The notes under the pieces were generated by a model. It ran no database searches. It saw only the letters and a list, made by a program, of their open reading frames with translations, and was not told the origin of the DNA. A program made the position numbers and the translations under genes. From Clostridia bacterium (GTDB lineage Bacteria > Bacillota > Clostridia > Christensenellales > Borkfalkiaceae), in assembly GCA_017457345.1 (NCBI GenBank), contig JAFTHR010000264.1, forward strand, positions 1 to 5,489: a stretch of DNA of 5,489 nucleotides, written 5' to 3'. Every line of letters begins with the position of its first letter. Position 1 is the stretch's first letter. This document shows, piece by piece, positions 1 to 5,489 of this stretch.

Positions 1-175
1 GATCTCGCACATCACTTCTGTGTTCTCGGCAATCGGCGTGAACATGGCAAATATGGCGAGCGGCTCGCGTGGAGACGTTGCGTATACCATTTTGGAAACG
101 GACGATAATGCAAGCGACGAGAGTATTGCAAAGATTCTCGCAATCGACGGTGTATTTAAAGTAAAACGCTATTAA
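1..175 (+). CDS. serA: D-3-phosphoglycerate dehydrogenase, C-terminal ACT-domain fragment (5' end outside window)
   Basis: This is the last 57 codons of a gene that enters from the left; the reading frame begins at base 2 and ends at TAA 173-175. The peptide contains GVNMANMASGSRGDVAYTI followed by LETD and ends IDGVFKVKRY. This is the pattern of the second half of the ACT domain that closes many phosphoglycerate dehydrogenases (helix with 'gVNIanM', strand 'rGdvAYtilD', final 'IdGV..vr'). SerA oxidises 3-phosphoglycerate to 3-phosphohydroxypyruvate with NAD in the cytosol, the first step of serine synthesis, and its ACT domain commonly senses serine. The catalytic and NAD-binding parts are not in the window, so the call rests on the ACT segment and on the DUF1015 gene 11 nt downstream, a known serA/serC companion. 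Another ACT-ending protein is possible but less likely. Confidence 0.8.
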   Translation, partial: ISHITSVFSAIGVNMANMASGSRGDVAYTILETDDNASDESIAKILAIDGVFKVKRY

Positions 176-186
176 CGGAGAATAAA

Positions 187-1425
187 ATGATTACGTTGAA
201 ACCGTTTAAAGCCCTGCGCCCCGTGGCGGATAAAGCTGCTCTTTGCGCCGCTCTTCCCTACGACGTGATGTCTAGCGACGAAGCGCGCGAAATGGTCAAG
301 GGCAATCCGTATTCCTTTTTGCACGTAGATAAGGCGGAAATCGACCTAGATAAGTCGGTGGACTTATACGACGATAAAGTGTACGAAAAGGCGGCGGAAA
401 ACTTAAAAAACGCCGAAAAAAACGGCGTCTACGTGGAAGATAAGGTGGTGGGGTATTACTTTTACCGCCAAGTAATGGACGGGCGCGCGCAAACGGGTAT
501 CGTTGGGTGCGCTTCGATTGACGATTATTTGGAAGGTAGAATTAAAAAACACGAACTTACCCGTGCGGATAAGGAAGTGGATAGAATTCGCCACGTATCC
601 ACGTGTTCGGCGCAAACCGGGCCTATTTTCCTTGCGTATAAGGAAAGCGAAGCGTTAGACGGGATAATTGCCGAACAAACGGCGAAAGAGCCGATTTACG
701 ATTTTGTTGCGGAAGACGGTGTACGCCATACCGTTTGGAAAACGGACGGTGAAAAAACGGACGAAAAAATTCGTTCGGCGTTTAAAAAATTAGAAGCACT
801 TTATATTGCAGACGGGCATCACCGCGCGGCTTCCGCCGTGAAAGTGGGGGTGCAAAAACGTGCCGAAAATCCTGGGGATAGAGAGGCGGAATTCAACTTT
901 TTTCTTTCCGTTGTTTTCCCTGCAAGCGCCTTAAAAATTATGGATTACAACCGCTTGATTAAGAACTTAAACGGTTTATCGGCGGAAGAATTTTTATCGA
1001 AAATCGAGCAGTCGGTGGGCAAAGTACAAGCCGTTCAAAACGGACCTTACCGTCCCCAAAAGAAAGGCGAATTCGGCTTATATTTGCAAAATAAGTGGTA
1101 TCAGGTATCGTTTTACCCGCAATTAACGTCTGCACAGGCGGCGGTGGAACGCCTTGATTGCGCCGTGCTTCAACGCTACCTGCTTGCCCCTGTTTTAGGG
1201 ATTGAAGATCCCCGTAGCGATAAACGGATAGACTTTGCCGGCGGTATTCGCGGTTTGACCTATTTAGAGCAAAGATGCGAAAAAGATTGTGTGGCGGCAA
1301 TTGCTATGTATCCTACGTCTATGAACGAACTGATGTCGGTTGCCGACGAGAATGCGTTGATGCCACCGAAGTCTACTTGGTTTGAACCGAAACTGCGCAG
1401 CGGTTTATTAATTCACAAAATCTAA
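187..1425 (+). CDS. DUF1015 family protein, serine-biosynthesis operon companion
   Basis: Complete 412-residue protein, a usual length for DUF1015. Recognisable family blocks run along the whole sequence: LKPFKALRP (4-12), LPYDVMS (23-29), NPYSFLHVD (40-48), KKHELT (120-125), ADGHHRAASA (208-217), RIDFAGGIRGL (347-357) and MPPKSTWFEPKLRSGLLIHK (392-411). There is no signal peptide or membrane segment, so it is cytosolic. The ATG is preceded by GGAG at 177-180 with 6 nt spacing, and the gene starts 11 nt after serA, so the two are almost certainly co-transcribed. The family has no function I can assert. Its repeated linkage to serA and serC points to serine or phosphoserine metabolism. The D-G-H-H-R motif resembles the G-x-H-R signature of ParB/sulfiredoxin-fold proteins, which include free serine kinases, so a small-molecule kinase is a reasonable guess. 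Family assignment is firm; function is open. Confidence 0.92.
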   Translation: MITLKPFKALRPVADKAALCAALPYDVMSSDEAREMVKGNPYSFLHVDKAEIDLDKSVDLYDDKVYEKAAENLKNAEKNGVYVEDKVVGYYFYRQVMDGRAQTGIVGCASIDDYLEGRIKKHELTRADKEVDRIRHVSTCSAQTGPIFLAYKESEALDGIIAEQTAKEPIYDFVAEDGVRHTVWKTDGEKTDEKIRSAFKKLEALYIADGHHRAASAVKVGVQKRAENPGDREAEFNFFLSVVFPASALKIMDYNRLIKNLNGLSAEEFLSKIEQSVGKVQAVQNGPYRPQKKGEFGLYLQNKWYQVSFYPQLTSAQAAVERLDCAVLQRYLLAPVLGIEDPRSDKRIDFAGGIRGLTYLEQRCEKDCVAAIAMYPTSMNELMSVADENALMPPKSTWFEPKLRSGLLIHKI

Positions 1426-1430
1426 TCAAA

Positions 1431-1469
1431 AAAGGTTTCCGCTTACTTTGTGGAAACCTTTCTTTTTTT
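1431..1469. terminator. Bidirectional intrinsic terminator between convergent genes
   Basis: The arms AAAGGTTTCC (1431-1440) and GGAAACCTTT (1452-1461) form a perfect 10-bp stem. It can grow inward by a G-T and a C-G pair, leaving a 7-nt loop at 1443-1449. Rightward, the stem is followed by C and seven T (1463-1469), giving a standard rho-independent terminator 5 nt after the DUF1015 stop codon. Read leftward, the run of A at 1428-1433 becomes six T at the stem base, so the same hairpin can also end the FAD oxidoreductase transcript, whose stop codon lies 14 nt away. Confidence 0.9.
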
Positions 1470-1475
1470 GCTATT

Positions 1476-2744
1476 TTAGGAGAGTGGATAGCCTTCTACC
1501 AAATCCCGCCCGTCAATGGCTTTTCGGAGTTTTTCTCTATCAACGTTTTGCACGGCAACGCCGTCGTTTAACGCGATTGCGGCGGCAATGCCCGCGCCTT
1601 CGCCGACGGATGCGAGAATGGTCATCACGCGGTATGCCGACTGCGCTTCGTGGGTAGACGAAATACATCTGCCGACCACGAGCATATTCGTAAGTCCTTT
1701 CGGTAATAGGCAGCGATAGGGGATGGTGTAAAATTCTCCTTTGGGAATGTGTATGCGGAGCGTGCCCGTGCCGTCGGGGGAGTGAATATCCACGCCGTAG
1801 TTGCCGGCGGCAATGGCGTCTTCAAACTTTCGGCAGGACGTGATATCTTCGCCTGTTAAAGTATACACGCCGTCGATCATACGGCTTTCACGAACGCCTA
1901 TTTCGGTGGCGGAAGAAAGCAACGTGGCGTTTTTACAGGAAGGGGCGTATTCACGCAAGAAATTCGTGAGTTCAATCATCTGTTTGCGCGCAATCTTTTC
2001 GGCGTCGCTGCGCTCTTTTGCGCTTACGGGCGAAAGGTTCACGCGGGTGGAGTTCAAATGCAACACGTCGTCCGTCGTATGTATGAAAGACAAAATGTTT
2101 TCACGCGGGTTGATAAAATCTCCGTTGGCAAGTTTGGCTTTCCAAATCTCGTTTACGGTGGCAAAATCTTCGCTATAGAATTTATCTACGTCCACTTTCC
2201 CTAAGCGGAAACAAAGTGTCATAGGTTGGCACTTCTCGTCCGGTTCGCGCCCGATTTTAAACGGCTCGCCTGAAAGAAGGGTAAGCATAGCGTCCCCCGT
2301 TGCGTCGATAAACAAATCGGCGGTAAGGGTAGATTTGCCTTCGATATTAAACACTTCGATAGAAGTCAGTTTATCCCCGTTCCGATTTGCGCCGATTAGG
2401 GTGGTGTGGAAGAGTACGTCCACGCCGTATTTTTCGGTCATATCGTCTAGCGCCACTTTCAGGTACTCTTCGTTAAAGGTGCTATCGTTTGCTAAAATTC
2501 CGTTATTTTCACGCAGACGGTCCACGAATTCTTTGAGTAGCCCGCGGTTAAGGGGAACAACTTCGCCGTTTTCTCTAAAAAAGTGGTATTCCATAAACGG
2601 CAAAACGTGGTTTAAAACGGCGGCACCGCCGAGCGCGCCGCTTTTCTCAATTAAAAGTACTTTTGCGCCGTCTCTAGCCGCGGCAATCGCCGCCATTGTG
2701 CCGGAGAATCCGCCGCCTACTACAATCACTTGATAGTGTTCCAT
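1476..2744 (-). CDS. FAD-dependent oxidoreductase (FAD_oxidored type), substrate unknown
   Basis: Complete 422-residue flavoprotein. The N-terminus carries a Rossmann dinucleotide-binding motif G10-x-G12-x-x-G15 (VVGGGFSG) with the usual acidic residue E33 at the end of the second strand (LLIEK), then GALGG (36-40). DLFIDATGDA (143-152) is the second FAD-contact motif. GVRESRMIDG (283-292) and GRCISSTHEAQSAYRVM (358-374) are typical of the standalone FAD_oxidored family, and GEGAGIAAAIAL (381-392) closes the FAD fold. No signal peptide, iron-sulfur cysteine cluster or fused domain is visible, so it should be a soluble cytosolic enzyme. The start ATG (complement of 2742-2744) is supported by AGGAG on the minus strand at 2759-2755, 10 nt upstream. 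It is a single-gene unit with its own promoter and a shared terminator. The sequence does not show the substrate; annotations such as fumarate reductase-like would be over-specific. Confidence 0.88.
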   Translation of the reverse strand: MEHYQVIVVGGGFSGTMAAIAAARDGAKVLLIEKSGALGGAAVLNHVLPFMEYHFFRENGEVVPLNRGLLKEFVDRLRENNGILANDSTFNEEYLKVALDDMTEKYGVDVLFHTTLIGANRNGDKLTSIEVFNIEGKSTLTADLFIDATGDAMLTLLSGEPFKIGREPDEKCQPMTLCFRLGKVDVDKFYSEDFATVNEIWKAKLANGDFINPRENILSFIHTTDDVLHLNSTRVNLSPVSAKERSDAEKIARKQMIELTNFLREYAPSCKNATLLSSATEIGVRESRMIDGVYTLTGEDITSCRKFEDAIAAGNYGVDIHSPDGTGTLRIHIPKGEFYTIPYRCLLPKGLTNMLVVGRCISSTHEAQSAYRVMTILASVGEGAGIAAAIALNDGVAVQNVDREKLRKAIDGRDLVEGYPLS

Positions 2745-2789
2745 TCGTACTATGCTCCTAAGTGAAAAGTTTGCCTAAGCAACGGCTTT

Positions 2790-2818
2790 ATTATAGCACG
2801 AGAAAACGGAATTGTCTA
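2790..2818 (-). promoter_or_regulatory. Sigma-A-type promoter of the FAD oxidoreductase gene
   Basis: On the minus strand the -35 box TAGACA (2818-2813) is five of six matches to TTGACA. A 17-bp spacer separates it from a perfect -10 box TATAAT (2795-2790). The -10 is extended by TGC immediately upstream (TGn motif). Transcription should begin near 2783, giving a 5' leader of roughly 40 nt that contains the AGGAG site. No riboswitch-like structure fits in so short a leader. Confidence 0.85.
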
Positions 2819-2876
2819 TAACTTTCCAAAAACTTTCTTTGCCGAAAGCGTGTTTTAACGGCGAAAAAAATAAAAA

Positions 2877-2894
2877 TAGAAAATATATTTTCTA
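2877..2894. promoter_or_regulatory. 18-bp perfect palindrome, candidate operator in divergent control region
   Basis: TAGAAAATATATTTTCTA is identical to its own reverse complement across all 18 bases with no spacer; the next bases outward (A2876, A2895) break the symmetry. It lies 26 bp upstream of the rightward -35 box and 58 bp upstream of the leftward one, a position suited to a dimeric regulator acting on either promoter. The surroundings are AT-rich, which makes chance symmetry more likely, and no regulator gene is in the window. Confidence 0.45.
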
Positions 2895-2920
2895 ATCGAG
2901 GGAAAGAATACGCAAAAAGA

Positions 2921-2949
2921 TTGACGGTAGCCGTTTTTTTTGTTATACT
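2921..2949 (+). promoter_or_regulatory. Sigma-A-type promoter of the membrane protein-MoxR operon
   Basis: The -35 box TTGACG (2921-2926, five of six consensus) is followed by a 17-bp spacer and the -10 box TATACT (2944-2949, five of six), with a TGT extended -10 element at 2941-2943. The spacer contains a run of eight T. The predicted start of transcription is near 2956, about 35 nt before the ATG of the first gene. It therefore excludes an upstream TTG at 2940 as a translation start. Confidence 0.85.
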
Positions 2950-2970
2950 ATTCGTATAATCAAAATTATA
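2943..2970. repeat. Two overlapping inverted repeats at the transcription start of the MoxR operon
   Basis: The first dyad is TTATAC (2943-2948) and GTATAA (2954-2959) with a 5-bp spacer; it covers the -10 box and the predicted start point. The second is TATAAT (2955-2960) and ATTATA (2965-2970) with a CAAA loop. It shares bases with the first and ends directly against the AGGAGG at 2971. The first could be an operator; the second could form a small hairpin at the 5' end of the mRNA. Both are short and AT-rich, so function is uncertain. Confidence 0.35.
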
Positions 2971-2976
2971 AGGAGG
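2969..2976 (+). promoter_or_regulatory. Strong Shine-Dalgarno site with unusually long spacing
   Basis: TAAGGAGG is an eight-base match to the 16S anti-Shine-Dalgarno, but it ends 14 nt before the ATG at 2991. A shorter GGAG register at 2975-2978 still leaves 12 nt. No nearer in-frame start codon exists, so the ATG is the best start despite the spacing, which is longer than for the other genes here (6, 8 and 10 nt). Confidence 0.7.
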
Positions 2977-2990
2977 AGTGTGCTCTTTTT

Positions 2991-4433
2991 ATGAGAAGCG
3001 GATTTAAAGCGTTAAAAGAAAAATTGCATAGTCAAGCGCTCGTAAAAACGGTAGCGTGGTCGCTTGCGGCAGGGCTTTTTGCCGTGGGTGTTTTAAACTT
3101 CGTGCTTCGCTTTCAGTACGTTGTGCTAGCTCCTCTTATTTACGTGGCAATCGGGCTTGGCGCGGCGGTTTTAACGGCAGTTCCGTTGTTTTTTGTTCTA
3201 TACGAAAGCGATAAACGGATTGCGCGCAGGCTAGATAAACAGCACGGCTTAAACGAAAGCGTGCAAACCATGATAGAATATGCGAACGATAACGGAGAAA
3301 TCGTGGAACTGCAAAGAGCGGAAACGGAGAAAAAACTTTCTGCAATCCCCGCGAAGTTTGAGTTCAAAAAAGTTTGGGTTTCCCTTACGTCGCTCGTTGT
3401 TGCGGCGGCTACGTTTATCACTTCCGTGCTCGTACCCGTTCCGCCTCTTTCAAGCGGTGATACCCCGCCGCCTATCACGGATAAGCCGTTTGCTTTAACC
3501 GAGTATCATAAACTTGCCGTTGCGAACTTGGTGGAAGACGTGCGTAGCGCCGACGCGAACGCGCAGGAAAAAACGGAAGTAGCCGCCACGCTCGAAGAGT
3601 TGGTGGTTCGCTTGGAAACGGTCGCCAAACAAAAGAGAATGAAAGAGTTGGTGTCTGGCGCAATGTTAACGATAGACGGCGTTGCCGACGAGATCAACAC
3701 TTGCGACGATATCTTTAAAACGATTGCCGTAAGTCCCGTTGCTTCCATGGACTTGTTCGCACTCACGGTAGGAAATACGGACGTGCAAGTGCTGGATTTA
3801 AACCTTAACGATTTTCTAGCGTCGTTTGCGAACGAAGCAAAGAGTTTGCAAAATTCGGCGACGGCGGTCACGGAATTTAGTGGTGCGGCAACGGCGGCCA
3901 TCACGCTATTAGAAACGGTTGTGCCTACAACGGACGGGTTAATGGTGGCAACCAAGGAATTAGCGCAGGCGGTTGGTGGGGCTACGGCTGCAACGTACGA
4001 AGATTTGCAAACGGCGTTAAAATCGGCGGCGCTTGGGAAAAAGAGCGGGTTAGAGATTGCCCTTTCGTCACAGTTCAAAAACCGTGGATTAACCGACGAA
4101 GTGATTTCCCGCCTGCAACTGATTTTCGAGTTGACTGCGGCGGATATTCCGGACTTTGAAAACGACTGGTTATCGATAGGCGGCGGTTCGGGCACGGGTA
4201 CCGATCAAGACGATGAGAACTTAAACGACGGTAGCGTACCAGACGGTGGCACGCAATATGCAAGCGACGACGAGATATTTGACCCCGATAAAGGCGAATA
4301 CGTACCGTACGGTGAGTTGATTATCAAGCACCAAAAGTACATAAACGATAGAGAGTCTACTCTTTCGGATGAAGTGAAACAGTATTTTAGAGATTATTTC
4401 GACGAGTTGCGTCAAGTACAGGAAAACGAATAA
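2991..4433 (+). CDS. Membrane-anchored protein of a MoxR operon, large predicted extracytoplasmic region
   Basis: 480 residues from the ATG at 2991; an in-frame TTG at 2940 would lie upstream of the predicted transcript start. Three hydrophobic segments are seen at about 20-40, 44-71 and 129-149. The basic N-terminus and the basic stretch 72-128 suggest a cytosolic N-terminus, a cytosolic loop between TM2 and TM3, and about 330 residues outside. The loop contains RIARRLDKQHGLNESVQT (76-93). This resembles the R-I-A-x-x-L-D-x-x-x-x-L pattern I associate with membrane proteins encoded beside MoxR ATPases. The outer part is mostly helical and rich in Ala, Thr, Val and Glu (170-390), then a Gly/Asp-rich linker (396-425), then IFDPDKGEYVPYGE (429-442) and a charged helical tail. 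No von Willebrand MIDAS motif, transglutaminase triad or enzyme signature is visible. The MoxR gene begins 16 nt after its stop codon. I do not recognise a named family; the role as a MoxR partner is inferred from context. Confidence 0.85.
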   Translation: MRSGFKALKEKLHSQALVKTVAWSLAAGLFAVGVLNFVLRFQYVVLAPLIYVAIGLGAAVLTAVPLFFVLYESDKRIARRLDKQHGLNESVQTMIEYANDNGEIVELQRAETEKKLSAIPAKFEFKKVWVSLTSLVVAAATFITSVLVPVPPLSSGDTPPPITDKPFALTEYHKLAVANLVEDVRSADANAQEKTEVAATLEELVVRLETVAKQKRMKELVSGAMLTIDGVADEINTCDDIFKTIAVSPVASMDLFALTVGNTDVQVLDLNLNDFLASFANEAKSLQNSATAVTEFSGAATAAITLLETVVPTTDGLMVATKELAQAVGGATAATYEDLQTALKSAALGKKSGLEIALSSQFKNRGLTDEVISRLQLIFELTAADIPDFENDWLSIGGGSGTGTDQDDENLNDGSVPDGGTQYASDDEIFDPDKGEYVPYGELIIKHQKYINDRESTLSDEVKQYFRDYFDELRQVQENE

Positions 4434-4449
4434 AACAGGAGAAAAGGAT

Positions 4450-5460
4450 ATGGAAAATGTGGTTGTGAACGCAGAAAACGAAACGCGCGTAAAAGCGTTT
4501 GGTGCTTCGGTGGAGAAGATTAAAGCGGAACTTAAAAAGGACGTTGTTGGGCAAGAAGAGATTGTAGATAACGTGATAATTGCCATTGTAGCGGGCGGGA
4601 ACGTTTTGCTCGAAGGCGTACCCGGGGTAGGAAAAACCCGTTTGGTACGTTCCCTTTCTAAAACGCTTTCGTTGCCTTTCTCCCGTATTCAATTCACGCC
4701 GGACTTAATGCCTTCGGACGTGACGGGTACAAACGTAATTGAAAAGGACGAAAACGGAAAACTGAACACGGTATTCCGCCGCGGTCCTATCTTTGCGAAC
4801 TTGGTGCTTGCGGACGAAATTAACCGTGCCACGCCGAAAACGCAATCGGCAATGCTCGAAGTTATGCAAGAACATAAAATCACGGTCGGCAACGAAACGT
4901 ACCGCTTAGAAGAACCGTTCTTCGTTATGGCAACGGAAAACCCCGTAGAACAAGACGGTACGTATCCTTTGCCCGAAGCGCAAATGGACCGTTTCGTGTT
5001 CAAATTAGTGATGACCTTCCCTTCGCAAAACGAACTGGTGGATATCGTTAAAATGACGCAAATCACGTTAGACGAAACGGCGGAAACGGTAATCGACGGC
5101 GCAACGATTTTGGAAATGAGAAAACTTGCGGCGCAAGTGCCTGTGATCGACGACGTGTTAAACTATGCAATTCGTTTAATTACGAACACCCATCCGGAAG
5201 TGGAAAACCCTTCGGATACGGCAAAGAAGTACGTGAAATACGGCGCTTCGCCCCGTGCGGCGCAAGCCCTTATCACCTGTGCGAAGGTGCGTGCGCTCGT
5301 AAACGGCAGATACAACGTTTCGTATGAAGATATCGACGCGCTCGCTCGCCCGGTACTTCGCCACAGAATTAAAGTGAACTACAATGCGGTGAACGATCGT
5401 CTTTCGGTAGACGACGTTATCGAATTACTTTTAAAGGAAAGCAAAAAGGCGAACAAATAA
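4450..5460 (+). CDS. MoxR family AAA+ ATPase
   Basis: Complete 336-residue protein, the usual length for a MoxR ATPase. Motifs in order: VGQEE near the N-terminus (33-37), Walker A GVPGVGKT (56-63, K62), the family block FTPDLMPSDVTGT (82-94), Walker B LVLADEINR (118-126, D122/E123), sensor 1 in ATENP (N164), the arginine-finger region EAQMDRF (R181), and sensor 2 in GASPRA (R269). All residues needed for nucleotide binding and hydrolysis are present. MoxR proteins are thought to form hexameric chaperone-like machines in the cytosol that remodel or activate partners encoded nearby, often VWA/DUF58 and membrane proteins. AGGAG at 4437-4441 sits 8 nt before the ATG. The gene lies 16 nt after the membrane protein gene and 3 nt before the next start codon, which indicates one operon. 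The family call is firm; the specific substrate is not known. Confidence 0.96.
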   Translation: MENVVVNAENETRVKAFGASVEKIKAELKKDVVGQEEIVDNVIIAIVAGGNVLLEGVPGVGKTRLVRSLSKTLSLPFSRIQFTPDLMPSDVTGTNVIEKDENGKLNTVFRRGPIFANLVLADEINRATPKTQSAMLEVMQEHKITVGNETYRLEEPFFVMATENPVEQDGTYPLPEAQMDRFVFKLVMTFPSQNELVDIVKMTQITLDETAETVIDGATILEMRKLAAQVPVIDDVLNYAIRLITNTHPEVENPSDTAKKYVKYGASPRAAQALITCAKVRALVNGRYNVSYEDIDALARPVLRHRIKVNYNAVNDRLSVDDVIELLLKESKKANK

Positions 5461-5463
5461 TTC

Positions 5464-5489
5464 ATGAAGAACACGGTCATCACCGAGGA
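5464..5489 (+). CDS. Start of a third operon gene, truncated by window end; possibly DUF58 protein
   Basis: An ATG 3 nt after the MoxR stop opens a frame that stays open to the last base and encodes MKNTVITE. Spacing this tight suggests translational coupling. The only ribosome-site candidate is a weak AAAGG inside the end of the MoxR gene (5445-5449, 14 nt away). In Firmicutes MoxR operons the next gene is usually a DUF58 protein, and some of these begin with a short stretch like 'ITEEF'. Eight codons cannot prove this. The start itself is plausible; the product is a context guess. Confidence 0.5.

Noticed and set aside
2335..2733. A 132-codon plus-strand frame inside the FAD oxidoreductase gene.
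   Set aside because: It lies wholly antisense to the FAD-binding N-terminus, its product is Ser/Pro-rich without recognisable motifs, and the overlapping minus-strand frame is clearly coding.
2838..2865. Imperfect inverted repeat TTTGCCG / CGGCGAA in the intergenic region.
   Set aside because: Seven pairs including one G-T with a 14-nt loop; it lies outside both predicted transcripts and has no T-run, so I see no role to support.
2924..2942. ACGG-TAG-CCGT followed by eight T, resembling a small terminator.
   Set aside because: The stem is only 4 bp with a 3-nt loop, no gene ends upstream on the plus strand, and the bases are better explained as the -35 box and spacer of the rightward promoter.
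2955..2960. A perfect TATAAT as an alternative -10 box for the rightward promoter.
   Set aside because: There is no -35-like hexamer at a 16-18 bp spacing (CGTTTT lies at 17 bp) and no TGn extension, whereas TATACT at 2944 has both.
2940..2990. A TTG-initiated N-terminal extension of 17 residues for the membrane protein.
   Set aside because: It overlaps the -10 box and the predicted transcription start, has no ribosome site, and would translate the Shine-Dalgarno itself. ATG 2991 is preferred.
2980..2994. A four-codon leader frame (GTG CTC TTT TTA TGA) whose stop overlaps the ATG of the membrane protein gene.
   Set aside because: The overlap is suggestive of coupling, but the Shine-Dalgarno would be only 3 nt from the GTG and the frame is too short to distinguish from chance.
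3506..4195. A 229-codon open frame on the minus strand, antisense to the membrane protein gene.
   Set aside because: Its product is a low-complexity Ser/Ala/Val/Thr string with no motif, as expected from reading the complement of a gene rich in GCG, ACG and GAA codons. The sense frame has a promoter, membrane segments and operon context.

Overview
The window looks like a piece of a Firmicutes chromosome, most likely an uncultured Clostridia-type bacterium. The supporting signs are strong AGGAG-type Shine-Dalgarno sites, near-consensus sigma-A promoters with extended -10 elements, tightly packed genes, and a serA-DUF1015 gene pair and a MoxR-centred operon that are both familiar from that group. 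The lineage is an inference from these signs. I see no mobile elements, CRISPR arrays, rRNA or tRNA genes.

Layout. (1) Positions 1-1425, plus strand: the last 57 codons of a D-3-phosphoglycerate dehydrogenase (ACT domain), then after an 11-nt gap a complete DUF1015 protein. This is the end of a serine-biosynthesis operon. (2) Around 1431-1469: a strong hairpin between two convergent genes, T-rich on both sides, so it can terminate transcription from both directions. (3) 1476-2744, minus strand: a single-gene unit for a 422-residue FAD-dependent oxidoreductase of the FAD_oxidored type, substrate unknown. (4) 2745-2990: a 246-bp divergent control region with one well-formed promoter on each strand, an 18-bp perfect palindrome between them, and overlapping dyads at the start of the rightward transcript. 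(5) 2991 to the window end, plus strand: an operon of a 480-residue membrane-anchored protein with a large predicted extracytoplasmic part, a canonical MoxR AAA+ ATPase (336 residues), and the first codons of a third gene that runs off the window. In related operons that third gene is usually a DUF58 protein.

How the genes work together. The left operon makes serine: SerA oxidises 3-phosphoglycerate, and the DUF1015 protein, genetically tied to serA/serC in many bacteria, probably acts on serine or a related metabolite. The right operon resembles the MoxR / DUF58 / transglutaminase-type envelope clusters. There the MoxR ATPase is thought to act as a chaperone-like remodeller of membrane-associated partners, and the 480-residue protein is a likely partner. 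The FAD oxidoreductase stands alone, but it shares its control region with the MoxR operon, so the two could be co-regulated.

The least described parts are the membrane protein of the MoxR operon, the role of the DUF1015 protein, and the palindrome in the divergent control region.
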